Shown here one piece after another: positions 1-9,559 of a stretch of 64,000 bases of DNA. The stretch covers positions 434,001 to 498,000 of the forward strand of contig NZ_JAEPRQ010000001.1 of assembly GCF_016629665.1 (NCBI RefSeq), given 5' to 3'. The position numbers were made by a program, and so were the translations under genes. How positions within the stretch are numbered: position 1 is the stretch's first letter; each line of letters begins with the position of its first letter. The notes below the pieces were generated by a model. It did not search any database. It saw only the letters and a list, made by a program, of their open reading frames with translations, and was not told the origin of the DNA. The DNA comes from Paracoccus caeni (GTDB lineage Bacteria > Pseudomonadota > Alphaproteobacteria > Rhodobacterales > Rhodobacteraceae).

Positions 1-159
1 GGGGAACTGCGGTCGCCAGCCGATTTGCGCAACAACGCCGGCATGAGTGGATTTGGCCAGCGATCCTTGGTCGTCGAAGTGAAAGACCAATTTTGCGGCG
101 CCGGCCGCCTTTTGGGCAGGCGCCGCCAGCGCCGCTCGCCAAAAACAATAGTAGGGCAA
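1..159 (-). other. possible 5' part of a gene cut by the left edge
   Basis: A minus-strand frame stays open from a TTG at 159 to the window edge and reads like protein, with a hydrophobic start followed by a run containing VFHFDDQGSLAKSTHAG. No ribosome binding site is evident and I do not recognise the family. The plus strand is also open here (1 to 189) but its translation is rich in Arg and looks like a shadow. The stretch 160-387 is AT-rich and holds no other gene; it probably carries the promoter of the Hint-domain gene. Confidence 0.25.
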
Positions 160-387
160 CGCAACCGAACTCCGGACGTGGCTGAATGAAAATTCAGTGG
201 CAGGTCAAGCTCTATGCAAATTTTTGTGGTATATCTTCAAAAAATGCTTGCACATCATGAAAATAGATACAAAATCAATGTGTAATCGGGGCCGTTCTTC
301 CCCGCATTGTTTCGAATTTACCCTAAAAAATAGCGAAACTATTGCTTCAAGCACATTCGCTTGCAGCACAGCCTTGAAGGAATTCAT

Positions 388-1587
388 ATGCCATATGTAA
401 CGGAACTACCCGATGGTATGATTACTTTTGATGGTGACGCGTATGTTATCGATACGAATAGTGTGAGCCTCATTAACATCACGTCGGCTGAGGATGCCGA
501 ATTCTCTCTGTACGATGTCGATGCAACCAGCGGAACTACCTTATCCAACGGCGACAACCTCTCCTTGGTCGATGAGGACGGAGGCGCAGTTGTGTCGGGT
601 ACCTACGTAGGGGATGTGACCGTATCCACCGCCTCGGTAGACGTCGGACTGCCACCACTTGTTGGACTGCAGGTAACGCTTAATCCTCTCGAAGCTGCGC
701 TTATGATGGATGATGAAGGGCGCTTCTATGCCATCAGCGAAAGCGGGTTGGATAGCAGTCACCTAGGAGTGGAAATAACCGCGACAGTCGCAGGGCAAAG
801 CTTTACCGTAATCGGCGCCGACATCAGCTCGGCTCTCTCTGAACTTGCCTCGACAGTGTCGAGCGTCCCGCTCGTCGGCGGCGCAGCGGCAGCCCTGATC
901 GAGGGGGCGGGAAACGCGGTTCAGGGAGCACTAGATGTCGCTATAATTACTGTTGAAGTTGATCCTGAAGGTGCTTTGGACCTTGATGACGATCAAGTTG
1001 TACCATGTTTCCTCGCTGGAACGATGATCGCGACGGCAGACGGAGAGGTTCCAGTTGAAGACCTGGCTGTTGGCGACTCGATACTGACAGCGGACGGAAA
1101 AACTGTCTCGGTTAAATGGATAGGCGTCAAGACAATCAAGTTCAGGAAAGCCGGCATCCATCACTTGCCCGTGCTTATCTCGAAAGGAGCACTGGGAAAA
1201 AATACGCCTAACAGGGATCTCTACGTGTCTGCTGACCACGGCATCATCATTGATGACTACGTCGTAAATGCAGGTGTAATGGTGAACGGAGATACAATTA
1301 AAGATATACAGCCCGATTGGCTTGATCGCGATATCGTATATTATCATATCGAAACAGATCAACACGACGTGATACGCGCAAATGGAACCCCAGCTGAAAG
1401 TTTCATAGACTATGTAGGGCGGCGTATGTTTGATAATTATAAGAGTTATGTTGAAATGTATCCAGATTCAGCAAACATCAGAGAAATGGGTTTTGGAAGG
1501 ATATCCACACAGCGGCTGCTTCCGGAGTATCTTAAGGAGAAGTTGGGCGTTAAAGATCCGTCGCACGGCAAGAGTCAGGCCGCCTAA
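388..1587 (+). CDS. Hint-domain (Hint_2) protein, probably surface or secreted
   Basis: A 399-residue protein. ATG 388 is preceded by an AAGGAATT ribosome site; the frame also runs upstream to TTG 361. The C-terminal half is a Hint_2-type autoprocessing fold. It begins at Cys207 in CFLAGTMIAT, continues with VEDLAVGDSILTADG and a SADHGI motif, and ends in a segment resembling ANGxPAE, as in Rhodobacteraceae Hint proteins. The N-terminal 200 residues are acidic, Gly/Ser/Thr-rich and beta-like, with a hydrophobic Ala/Gly patch near 165-185. There is no classical signal peptide, which suggests non-classical or type I export. In this family the domain is thought to cleave or splice next to the Cys; here the evidence is motif-level only. 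The neighbours are surface-glycan genes. Confidence 0.8.
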   Translation: MPYVTELPDGMITFDGDAYVIDTNSVSLINITSAEDAEFSLYDVDATSGTTLSNGDNLSLVDEDGGAVVSGTYVGDVTVSTASVDVGLPPLVGLQVTLNPLEAALMMDDEGRFYAISESGLDSSHLGVEITATVAGQSFTVIGADISSALSELASTVSSVPLVGGAAAALIEGAGNAVQGALDVAIITVEVDPEGALDLDDDQVVPCFLAGTMIATADGEVPVEDLAVGDSILTADGKTVSVKWIGVKTIKFRKAGIHHLPVLISKGALGKNTPNRDLYVSADHGIIIDDYVVNAGVMVNGDTIKDIQPDWLDRDIVYYHIETDQHDVIRANGTPAESFIDYVGRRMFDNYKSYVEMYPDSANIREMGFGRISTQRLLPEYLKEKLGVKDPSHGKSQAA

Positions 1588-1613
1588 AAGCAGGTTTCAA
1601 GCGATGGCAACCT

Positions 1614-1646
1614 TTCGCGCCGCAAAAAATCCTTTTGCGGCGCGAA
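1614..1646. terminator. hairpin terminator after the Hint gene
   Basis: Perfect 14-bp arms TTCGCGCCGCAAAA (1614-1627) and TTTTGCGGCGCGAA (1633-1646) around a 5-nt loop. The A-tract on the left and T-tract on the right would let it work in both directions. It lies 27 nt after the stop at 1587. Confidence 0.8.
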
Positions 1647-1823
1647 CCCATGGTGAGTCTCTATCCTTTAGGTTTACTGCAGAGCGGTTGCCAAAATTTC
1701 TAAGGCGTTGAGCTTTAACGTTTGCGAGACACCTCACAAGTAAAAGCCATCCGTTCCATCTAGGAAAGAGCGCCATCATACATAGATGGAGTGATTCCTA
1801 TATAAATTCCTAGAGAAGCCTCA

Positions 1824-4370
1824 GTGAATCAAATGTCCGCGAGCAGATCAATGCCTTCTTCATCACCTCAAGATATATATGAGGCAGCAAGAAAAATATT
1901 TAAGCGAGATAATAGAAGTGGCGATTGCATTGAACTTCTCGAACAGGCCCTAAAAATTCGGCCTAATCATACAAATTCAATTTTACTATATATAGAATAT
2001 ATTCGTGAAAACCAAGGAGAAATTCCCGCGCTAAAAAGATCATGGATCGAGATATGCAAGCATAAGAATGATAAAAAGCTGTACCTTCAGCGAGCTGATA
2101 TTCTTGAACAGGTGTACGGCGGAATATTTTCTGCGCAATGGTGCAAAGCGGCACAGGAGATGTTTCCTTCGGATGCTACGATATTATATCGTTATGCCAA
2201 GGCGCTTTTCAGAGATGATTATAATCTCAAGGCCTCATTGGCGTGGGTGGGTAGAGCGCTCGAGATAAAACCGGCACAGATTGACGCGTTGAGGCTTAAA
2301 GTCGCCATACTTGTGAAGCTTGGAAGCCTTCCGGCAGCATTGGCTTGTTGCACAGAGGGCCTAAATGCACATCCGAAGGAAACTATCCTACGGCTGCGGA
2401 AAGGTGAAATAAAGGACCAGTTATTTGGATCTAAACGCGCAGCAAAATGGTACGCAGAGCTAGTAAAAGAATTTCCAGATGAAATTCGATTTCGCTACGA
2501 GCTTTGCAAGTACCAGATAAAATCCGGTTGGCTTAATTCCGCGTCTCAGACGCTGCGCGGTGTCCCAGAAAAAAACAAGGAAGATTATCAGTTTCTAAAT
2601 ATGCGATCAGAAATTGCGCATCTGAATGCTGACGATAAATTGGCTAGCTCAAATATTCAGATCGCTTTATCACGAGCGAGGAGGGAAGGCAATGCTCGGC
2701 AGGAATTGCTTTTTTTGGTGAAGGCAAGTCAAATATCTCCTAAATCGGCATCGGCTGTTAGGATCCTAGAGTTACTCAGATCAGGCTGCGAACTGAGAGA
2801 TACCCATGCGGTAACTATTTTCCATTTTCTTGAGCAATGGTCAAATTCGAATGCTCCTGCAGAGTTTCTGGAAATATTAATTAAGAACGGCCATCTCAAA
2901 ATATCCCTAGCTAAGGTGCTATTTTTACGTTGGGTCAGGCACTTGCCGGATCATGAAGTTGACGCTCAACTGGCTAAGTTTTGTTGCATTTGCACGAAAG
3001 AATTAGCGACTAAAATTGTGCAGTCTCCTGACTTCAGCAATCTGCCTTCAAAATTAAAAATCAAAAAATTAAGGAATGGCAAGAAGCTTACGCTCACCAC
3101 CTACAATGAGGTGATTGCAGTTGCTGCGATCATAGATGCTTTGGGTAAAGTAGAATTGTCACTTCGTTTGTTAAGGCGCGGACTACGGAGGTGGCCAAGC
3201 ATTCCTAGCATGATGTTTGCATATACGAGGTCGCTCGCAAGATATGGTCGCCTGCAAGAGGTACTCGACGAATTAAAATTCTACGATCAAAATAAAGTAA
3301 TAGCCCATGATCGCTACGCAGAAATAAAGGCTCATCTGCAGTTTCAGCTCGGAAACCGGCTCCCGCTGATCAAATTGACCGCGAAAAAAATCAATACGCG
3401 GCCCGGAAATATAGACAGGAATGATGAAAGATTAATGCTTTTAAATCTGCCGCAAGGTGATTTGCATGGGCGAGCCATTTCCAGAATTATAAATGCATCG
3501 ACTAATAAGTCGAACATCTCAATGCATCGGGCGCCAACTATTAATGGTGGGCTTGCGAATGAAATATCTATCTACAAGAAGCATTCACTGCCGAGCTCTG
3601 CCATTACTGCACATGCTGTTGCCATCGTTGACAGGCACGTAGAGCAGTTGGATGCTCCCAAAGCGACCAAACGATACGTTTCAAAAATCCCCAAGCATAT
3701 TATGCAGTATTGGAGTAATGGACGGCCAGGTTTAGAAGTTGCTGAAATAATGTCGTCATGGAAATACTTGCCTGGATATAAGTATGAACTATTCGACAAA
3801 AGGTCTGCTGCGGATTACATTGCAGGTGTAGCGGGAGTTTCGTGGGTTCGAGCATTCAAGATGTGTAGAAGTGCTGCCGAAGAGTCGGATTTTTTTAGGC
3901 TATTGTGGCTGATTCATAATGGCGGAATTTATGCTGATTCTGATGATAGAGTAATTTTGACTCCTGATCCGCTGCTTGCAGCAGCCAATCACACACTTCT
4001 CTACCAAGAGAACACCGGAACAATAGGAAATAATTTTATGGCTACAGTCCGTAGGCATCCGCTTTTTGAATTGGCGGCAAGCATGGCGAGAGAATCGCTC
4101 ATCCGGCGCGAAAGCGAGAATACTTGGGGGAAAACAGGTCCGGGCTTGATAACTCGAGCGACAGCAAAATTTTTGTCGTGCGGTGAGGAAGAAAGAGGAA
4201 TTTTAATCGTCAAGCACTGTCAAATTGGAAGGTTTATTCAAATGCATTTGCCGCTGCCGTACAAAAAAAAGGCGTCGTACTGGGATGCCAAAGGAAAGAA
4301 CAGCTCGCGCCTATATACTTCGACAATCGATGAATTGGCTCGCAACCTTTCCGCGGGTCGAAGTATATAA
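1824..4370 (+). CDS. TPR-like protein with C-terminal sugar-transferase (DXD) domain
   Basis: An 848-residue protein. GTG 1824 is used because AGAGAAG sits 6 nt upstream; ATG 1833 is the alternative. Residues 15-300 or so are helical repeats typical of TPR arrays, with recurring A-L-x-I-x-P and alanine patterns. The last 230 residues look like a glycosyltransferase family 32 type domain: PKHIMQYWSNG, then DFFRLLWLIHNGGIYADSDD, which carries the DXD metal-nucleotide-sugar motif. A glycosyl or phosphosugar transferase acting in surface polysaccharide synthesis is the likely role; the acceptor is unknown. Base composition is clearly more AT-rich than the genes after 27 kb, which suggests transfer. 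Next come a small ORF and another glycosyltransferase on the same strand. Confidence 0.7.
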   Translation: MNQMSASRSMPSSSPQDIYEAARKIFKRDNRSGDCIELLEQALKIRPNHTNSILLYIEYIRENQGEIPALKRSWIEICKHKNDKKLYLQRADILEQVYGGIFSAQWCKAAQEMFPSDATILYRYAKALFRDDYNLKASLAWVGRALEIKPAQIDALRLKVAILVKLGSLPAALACCTEGLNAHPKETILRLRKGEIKDQLFGSKRAAKWYAELVKEFPDEIRFRYELCKYQIKSGWLNSASQTLRGVPEKNKEDYQFLNMRSEIAHLNADDKLASSNIQIALSRARREGNARQELLFLVKASQISPKSASAVRILELLRSGCELRDTHAVTIFHFLEQWSNSNAPAEFLEILIKNGHLKISLAKVLFLRWVRHLPDHEVDAQLAKFCCICTKELATKIVQSPDFSNLPSKLKIKKLRNGKKLTLTTYNEVIAVAAIIDALGKVELSLRLLRRGLRRWPSIPSMMFAYTRSLARYGRLQEVLDELKFYDQNKVIAHDRYAEIKAHLQFQLGNRLPLIKLTAKKINTRPGNIDRNDERLMLLNLPQGDLHGRAISRIINASTNKSNISMHRAPTINGGLANEISIYKKHSLPSSAITAHAVAIVDRHVEQLDAPKATKRYVSKIPKHIMQYWSNGRPGLEVAEIMSSWKYLPGYKYELFDKRSAADYIAGVAGVSWVRAFKMCRSAAEESDFFRLLWLIHNGGIYADSDDRVILTPDPLLAAANHTLLYQENTGTIGNNFMATVRRHPLFELAASMARESLIRRESENTWGKTGPGLITRATAKFLSCGEEERGILIVKHCQIGRFIQMHLPLPYKKKASYWDAKGKNSSRLYTSTIDELARNLSAGRSI

Positions 4371-4527
4371 TTAGTGCTTTAGTTGGATTATGCGCAGATA
4401 TCTATGCTTGTTCTGGGTGCACCTAGGGGGAGATGATTAGCTAATGATTTCACAAAAAACAGATCGCTATAATCTTTTTGACATAAATACTTGATTGGAA
4501 AATAATAGAAAAGTCTTGACCGGAACA

Positions 4528-4752
4528 ATGCTCAGTAGTTTAAATGGAGAACGGAACGCCACGGTCGGTAACAGAGCTTATGAGCGTGCTAGATCGGCGC
4601 GCAATTTGTTCAGCGGTCCTAGCGAGTTTATGCGCACCCGAATTTTACTGCGTCAGCAGCGGTTTCCTCCGTATGTCGCTTTCAGATATCGCGGCAGTAA
4701 TGATGACCATCTAACATTTGTTCTACAAAACTATGAACTGGAAGGAGCTTGA
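4528..4752 (+). CDS. small hypothetical protein, coupled to the next gene
   Basis: A 74-residue frame from ATG 4528; it is open upstream to a TTG at 4495. It contains RNLFSGPSEFMRTRILLRQQ and ends in LQNYELEGA, and belongs to no family I know. Its TGA (4750-4752) is 1 nt before the GTG of the next gene, and that gene's AAGGAG ribosome site lies inside this ORF. That geometry is the main reason to think it is translated. It may be the remnant of a longer glycan gene, or a leader. The start is uncertain. Confidence 0.4.
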   Translation: MLSSLNGERNATVGNRAYERARSARNLFSGPSEFMRTRILLRQQRFPPYVAFRYRGSNDDHLTFVLQNYELEGA

Positions 4753-4753
4753 A

Positions 4754-7351
4754 GTGGAAATGGTTGAAGGCGCTGATGAAGTGACCGACGGGAAAGATAA
4801 CATGATGCGACGCGATCTAGAAATGGTCGGATCAGAACCAACTTCCCCTGTGAGTAATTTGTGCATTAACGGCTCAACTATTTTTTTAATTGGAGTGCCT
4901 CTGGAGGAGCGCCCTGAGTTTAAAGAGTGGGCAATCGAAAATGGCGCAAGTAAGGTATCTGTTTTAGGCAGCCGCAGCTTGATATCAAGCAGTTTAGACC
5001 ACATCGCGCGTGAGAAGGAAAGTATATTTGTTATTCCCGTCGGGTACAAAATGAAGTTCGCTGATTTGCGACTCCTGAAGGAGAACGGATGGCGGCTCTT
5101 AGGTTTGTCGAGACTTGAAGATAAATTTCTATTGACCCCATTGAATATTGACGTCGAGATTTTTGTGCATCACCCCCATGTGCAGAAGTTAGATGAATCA
5201 TTTCCACCTGAAGCTAATGACATTTCCCACATTATGTTTAATTCTGAAAAAGGTTCTAAAGGATCGTCGCATCTGCAAAGCAAACACGCCAGCTCGGACA
5301 ATGTAGAGCCTGACGATATAACTATGATTATCTGCATCAGATCTCATTCTGAAAACCCTTGGGTATTAGACAGACTTATGGCGCTGCATTCGATGTATCG
5401 CCCGGCGCCTCGGATACGAATAGTTGACTTCGGCTCTGAACCAGATCACAGCTCGCAGATCGAAATAATCTGTGCCGAAAGCGGATTTGGCTACACGTTT
5501 GTCGAGGACAAAGAAGTATTTTCTCTTGCCAAAGCCCGGAATATAGGAGCGTCTGAATCAGACACCGATCTATTGTTTTTCTCCGACATTGATTTCGTAT
5601 TTCCAAGCGATTTTTTTGCCGAACTAGCTTCCGCAGCATCTTCGTTGGCCGCGAGGTCAAAGATTGACGTATTATTAATGTGTTCAGCTGTTCACATGTC
5701 AGAGACTGCTAGTTCAGAATTTGTTAGTCTTGCTGACCCACTAACTCGATCCGTATTTCTGCGGCAATTGGGATATCGGTCCATTTTCGAGCAATTTGGA
5801 AAATCTGTTCAATTTGTAGCGCCATACTCAAACGTCTTTATGATTAATAAGAAATTATTCTCCTTGGCCGGTGGGTACGATGAAAATTTCAGGGGCCATG
5901 GATCTGAGGATTTTGAGTTTATAACGAGAGTAAATCTTTTTACTGGACATTTCCCAATGCCGCGCGAACTAACCGTTGACTCTGGGGGGCCGACGAAGGC
6001 GGACTTCTTCAAGGCGAAGAATTATGAAGGGTTCCGCGCGCTTAATACCGCCATATCGCTACCTGGTCAACTTAACGGCCTGCGCGCATTTCATCTGTAT
6101 CATCCCACACCTCAGGATGACTGGCGGGTCAATAACGACTGGAAGAGAAATAAACTCAAAGAGCGAATGAGCCGTTATGCAGTGAACGAAGAGCGCATTA
6201 TAGAAATAGATTATCTCCCCAGAAAGATGAAGGCCTTATGTATCTGCCTTCACAAGGATCATTGGGGTTATTTTGCTCCGCTGCGTTTGGCCGGTTATGA
6301 GATAGTTCCAATTTACGACAGTGCGGTTAAAATAATATCTGAGGCGGCTCAGCGGATTATATCAGGTGAAGTTGACGCCTTGGCTATATATAATCCATAC
6401 ATGGATAGTCATCGTAAATTTCTCGGCCTATTCCATGTCGCACGTAAGTACTGCAAAACAATTGTGGTGGAGCGAGGAGCGCTTCCTGGAAGTATTTATT
6501 ACGCCAGTGATGTTGCATACGCTTCGGATGAATTTTCTATAGACTCATTCTTTAGCTATACTCCGTCTGCAGGTGAAATTTCGAAGGCGTCATTATACAT
6601 GGACATGCTTCGAACTGGTGGATCCATGCTAGAGGCTGGTGACCCCTACAGCTTTACGATGAAAAAATATTTTCCGCTTTCGGTGCTTGATAAAAAAATT
6701 ATATTCATTCCATTGCAAATGTCCGAGGATATGGCGGTCACGATGTTCGTGAACGGGCGGCAGAAATATGACGAATTTAGTGACTCTATCAATGACATCG
6801 CCGCGGATAATGATGATGTAATATTCGTTGTGAAGCCGCACCCCCTTACCAAGGGCGCCATATCGCTCAAAGGCCATAATGTAATCGTAGCCGATCGAAG
6901 TGATAATATTCATGCTATTATCGACATTTGTGATGCAGTTGTGGCCTACAATTCGGGAGTTGCACTTCTTGCAATGGCTCATCAAAAGCCAGTATGGACA
7001 GTTGGAAACGCGTATTTTAATCGTGGTGGAGCAGGGCGGGAAGCGAATAGCCTCGCCGATGCGGTTCGCGAGGTGTCTGGAGGAGATTTGCTTGTCGACG
7101 AATCAGCGACAGTTCGGGTCTATGCGTGGTTGCTGTCAAAATTATATTCAGAGTTTGTAGCCACCGATAACGTCCGCGAGTTCCAGACACGTAAAGCTCA
7201 TGGGTATAAGGATATCGTTGTCACGTCATTAAATGTTGATGGAAATCGCATCGACATGGGAAGGGTGCGAGCGAGCAACGAAGGCATCTCAAGCACACTT
7301 GGTGCCTCGCTGCTGAATTATGGCAACATGCACGGTTCGCCAAGCTCCTGA
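4754..7351 (+). CDS. glycosyltransferase family 2 fused to capsule-synthesis (KpsS-like) domain
   Basis: An 865-residue protein. GTG 4754 is chosen because AAGGAG at 4742-4747 is 6 nt upstream; ATG 4733 and ATG 4760 are alternatives. The middle part (about residues 190-430) is a GT-A fold: TMIICIRSHSENPWVLDRL at its start, SLAKARNIGA, and FSDIDFVFP with a DxD at residues 278-280. From about residue 492 a second module starts (MKALCICLHKDHWGYFAP). It contains VVERGALPGS, FVVKPHPLTKG and VVAYNSGVALLAMAHQKPVWT, the pattern of KpsS/LipB-type capsule-synthesis proteins (Kdo transferase-like). The first 180 residues are unassigned. The fusion suggests one protein adds two sugars or builds a linker. 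The acceptor is unknown. AT-rich like its neighbours. Confidence 0.7.
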   Translation: MEMVEGADEVTDGKDNMMRRDLEMVGSEPTSPVSNLCINGSTIFLIGVPLEERPEFKEWAIENGASKVSVLGSRSLISSSLDHIAREKESIFVIPVGYKMKFADLRLLKENGWRLLGLSRLEDKFLLTPLNIDVEIFVHHPHVQKLDESFPPEANDISHIMFNSEKGSKGSSHLQSKHASSDNVEPDDITMIICIRSHSENPWVLDRLMALHSMYRPAPRIRIVDFGSEPDHSSQIEIICAESGFGYTFVEDKEVFSLAKARNIGASESDTDLLFFSDIDFVFPSDFFAELASAASSLAARSKIDVLLMCSAVHMSETASSEFVSLADPLTRSVFLRQLGYRSIFEQFGKSVQFVAPYSNVFMINKKLFSLAGGYDENFRGHGSEDFEFITRVNLFTGHFPMPRELTVDSGGPTKADFFKAKNYEGFRALNTAISLPGQLNGLRAFHLYHPTPQDDWRVNNDWKRNKLKERMSRYAVNEERIIEIDYLPRKMKALCICLHKDHWGYFAPLRLAGYEIVPIYDSAVKIISEAAQRIISGEVDALAIYNPYMDSHRKFLGLFHVARKYCKTIVVERGALPGSIYYASDVAYASDEFSIDSFFSYTPSAGEISKASLYMDMLRTGGSMLEAGDPYSFTMKKYFPLSVLDKKIIFIPLQMSEDMAVTMFVNGRQKYDEFSDSINDIAADNDDVIFVVKPHPLTKGAISLKGHNVIVADRSDNIHAIIDICDAVVAYNSGVALLAMAHQKPVWTVGNAYFNRGGAGREANSLADAVREVSGGDLLVDESATVRVYAWLLSKLYSEFVATDNVREFQTRKAHGYKDIVVTSLNVDGNRIDMGRVRASNEGISSTLGASLLNYGNMHGSPSS

Positions 7352-7562
7352 CGTGAGGCCTATTTGAGCGGATAGGGGATCGACGTTGACGCTGTGGTGC
7401 GCAGCCCCTCCTAACAGCACTTATGTGCAGCATGGTCCTGAACGGACAAGGGGGAACATGGCATGAATTCTCTAGCATCGACGTCGATCTAGCAAAACAG
7501 CTCGGCTTGGTAGTTCAAATCCCGAGAGGGAGCCCATGGAGTGAACTCCGCATGATAGTTGA

Positions 7563-7846
7563 GTAAGCGGCGCCTCGACCGCACCTTCCGGCCTTTGCTC
7601 CGATTGTCGCATTAGTTGTTTGGCATCATCGGAGCGGAGTTTCTCCATGGAGACTGCATTGGAAGTTCTCCCGGTTGGCGGTCGAGGTCATCGGAACCGG
7701 AAGTGATCGGATAAGGTGAAGCCGGGGATAGTTGCGGAAACTCTGCTGCCGGGTGCAACGGTGACTGAGGTGGCATGGCTTGCCGGCGAGCCATGTGTCG
7801 TCGTGGAGAACGCTAGCGCGGAAAGGGCGGCTGTTGTATTGGCATC
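7563..7846 (+). pseudogene. tnpA: IS66-family left end with broken tnpA
   Basis: From 7563 the sequence GTAAGCGGCGCCTCGACC resembles IS66-family termini. An ATG at 7647 starts METALEVLPVGGRGHR, then an in-frame TGA (7704-7706) interrupts, and the same frame goes on with IVAETLLPGATVTEVAWLAG. This is the conserved start of the IS66 accessory protein TnpA. Similarity fades near 7800. The rest of the gap (7352-7562 and 7847-8064) holds no gene I can support. A possible dyad, TGACCC-N6-GGGTCA, lies near 7883. Confidence 0.65.
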
Positions 7847-8064
7847 TAGATTTTTTGTTGACTATACTGCCTGATATCGAGGTGACCCTAGCGGGGGTCA
7901 GAATAGCGTAATTGTGCGAGAGTGGGATCCTATACCTCCACTGGAATTCTGTTACTGGATCACGCAGTCTGTTCATCTAGCGGGGGGCGGTGTGCACGAG
8001 AAAAACGATTCTTTGGCTTGTCCTCAACTTTAACTTTTCACTTATCATAAGAAGGCATCCTGAT

Positions 8065-8925
8065 ATGGAAACATTTGTGCACATAGGGTGCCACAAGACT
8101 GGAACTACATACCTTCAAAATCTTCTTGCCGCCAACTTAAGCTTACTTTCCAGAGAGGGCGTGGGTTATCTCCCTCTTTCCGAATTAAGAGGGGATATTA
8201 TCCCGAAGGCAATTTCCTGTGAACATCCTCTCGGCTACATAAAGTCCAGAATTTCAACTTCCGGACACGATAATTTACGAAGCATCCTTCTCTCAGACGA
8301 AAATATCATTGGAACGTGCTCCGAGTTTGTGTCCACCGGGGTTGCCTATCCCAATGCAGAACATAAGTTGAAAAGAATATTTAGAGATTCCGATAAGGTT
8401 GTATTTTTTATGTGCATCCGCAGGCCTTCTGATTTTATTGTCTCGGCGTGGGCCGAGGCAATCCGATTTCGGAGCTATGTGGGATTAGATAATTTTACTA
8501 ATTTAGTAAAAAATAGAGGCTTTTCTTGGTTCAGTGTGGTTAGAAGGATAAAAGATATTATAGGCGAAAATAAATTGTTTGTATGGACTTATGAAAATAA
8601 TGAATTTGGCGTTGACTATCTTATAGAAAAGCTGACCAAGGCGAGATTGCTGCGTTCCGATTTGGTCGCGCCAAATGAAGTGGCTGGCCGATCCAGTATG
8701 TCCCAAGAGGGATATGACCTTTTATATTTGATGGATAAACTTCTCGGAAGGGATGTGGTAATTAAATACTCAAAGGCGGTCGCAAGGTCCGCGACTACTG
8801 GTCCCTCCATGAAAAAAAACCTGCTTCTTCCCGCAAATGTCTCCAGTAAGTGGGATGATGAATATTTGGTAGACTTGGATAAAATTCGTGAAATTCCAGG
8901 AGTATCTATAGTTCACAGTATATAA
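8065..8925 (+). CDS. sulfotransferase-like protein
   Basis: A 286-residue protein starting at ATG 8065, with AGAAGG upstream; the frame is open further to 7990. METFVHIGCHKTGTTYLQNLL near the N-terminus is the PAPS 5'-phosphosulfate loop (HKTGTT). A later RRPSDFIVSAWAEA segment fits the 3'-phosphate-binding motif of bacterial sulfotransferases. No signal peptide or membrane segment is seen, so it should act in the cytoplasm. Placed after the glycan genes, it could sulfate a surface polysaccharide; that role is inferred. AT-rich composition matches the island. Confidence 0.7.
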   Translation: METFVHIGCHKTGTTYLQNLLAANLSLLSREGVGYLPLSELRGDIIPKAISCEHPLGYIKSRISTSGHDNLRSILLSDENIIGTCSEFVSTGVAYPNAEHKLKRIFRDSDKVVFFMCIRRPSDFIVSAWAEAIRFRSYVGLDNFTNLVKNRGFSWFSVVRRIKDIIGENKLFVWTYENNEFGVDYLIEKLTKARLLRSDLVAPNEVAGRSSMSQEGYDLLYLMDKLLGRDVVIKYSKAVARSATTGPSMKKNLLLPANVSSKWDDEYLVDLDKIREIPGVSIVHSI

Positions 8926-8926
8926 G

Positions 8927-9304
8927 CTATTGAATGGTAGTGTTCTGGCGGATGCGCAACAAGGTCTCCTTGCCTCCAGTTGAATGCTCTGCCGGCACAA
9001 ACCCCTGCCATATTACCAGATCACGCGCCTTACGAAATTGCCGGGCAAGTCCGAACACCTCTTTCGTGTCGCAGAAAACGGTAGACTTACCCGGTGGCAT
9101 TGCTCGGGTTACCAATCGACCAAGCGCTGACGCAATCTAATCACCTTCGCTTAACTGCTGAAGTTTCTTACGCAATAGGGCGAGGCGTTTTTCTTCCAAC
9201 CGGATACGGATCTTGCAAATTCTGATATTTAATTTAAGAGCGTCTTCGGCGTCAGTGTTCGTTTGTAATATGGGCATCATCTCGGAGTAGTTGCTCACTC
9301 TCAT
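8927..9304 (-). pseudogene. hypothetical protein interrupted by an in-frame TAG
   Basis: Reading the minus strand, ATG 9304 (TGAGGA 4 nt upstream) gives 55 residues ending LLRKKLQQLSEGD at a TAG (9139-9137). The very same frame then continues without another stop to 8927 (LGRLVTRAMPPG, CDTKEVFGLARQFRKARDLV). Read through, the product would be about 125 residues. The first part is a charged helix; the second is basic. I do not recognise it. It could be a gene killed by one nonsense change, or a 55-residue gene followed by chance open sequence. Confidence 0.4.
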
Positions 9305-9559
9305 CGTGTCCTCACCATAAAAGGGTGTCAAGAAAAGTATGATAACGGGAAACCGCCGATCTTCTTGGGATGGGCGGACACTAAATGCGCCTTAAGGGTA
9401 TCTATCTTTCACGACTCGCTAATGGATGTGAACTAGCAGGTTTACCTAGGCGTTTGCCTTGAACCTTGATGCGCATCAACCCTAAATCCAGTTAACAGAG
9501 GCCTTTTTTCCATAAAGATGCCGATGAATGACGTGATGAATGCGCTTCACGCGCAGCAA

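Noticed and set aside
7500-7560. tRNA-like 3' end containing GGTAGTTCAAATCC
   Set aside because: The T-arm stem does not pair and no acceptor, D or anticodon arm can be built upstream.
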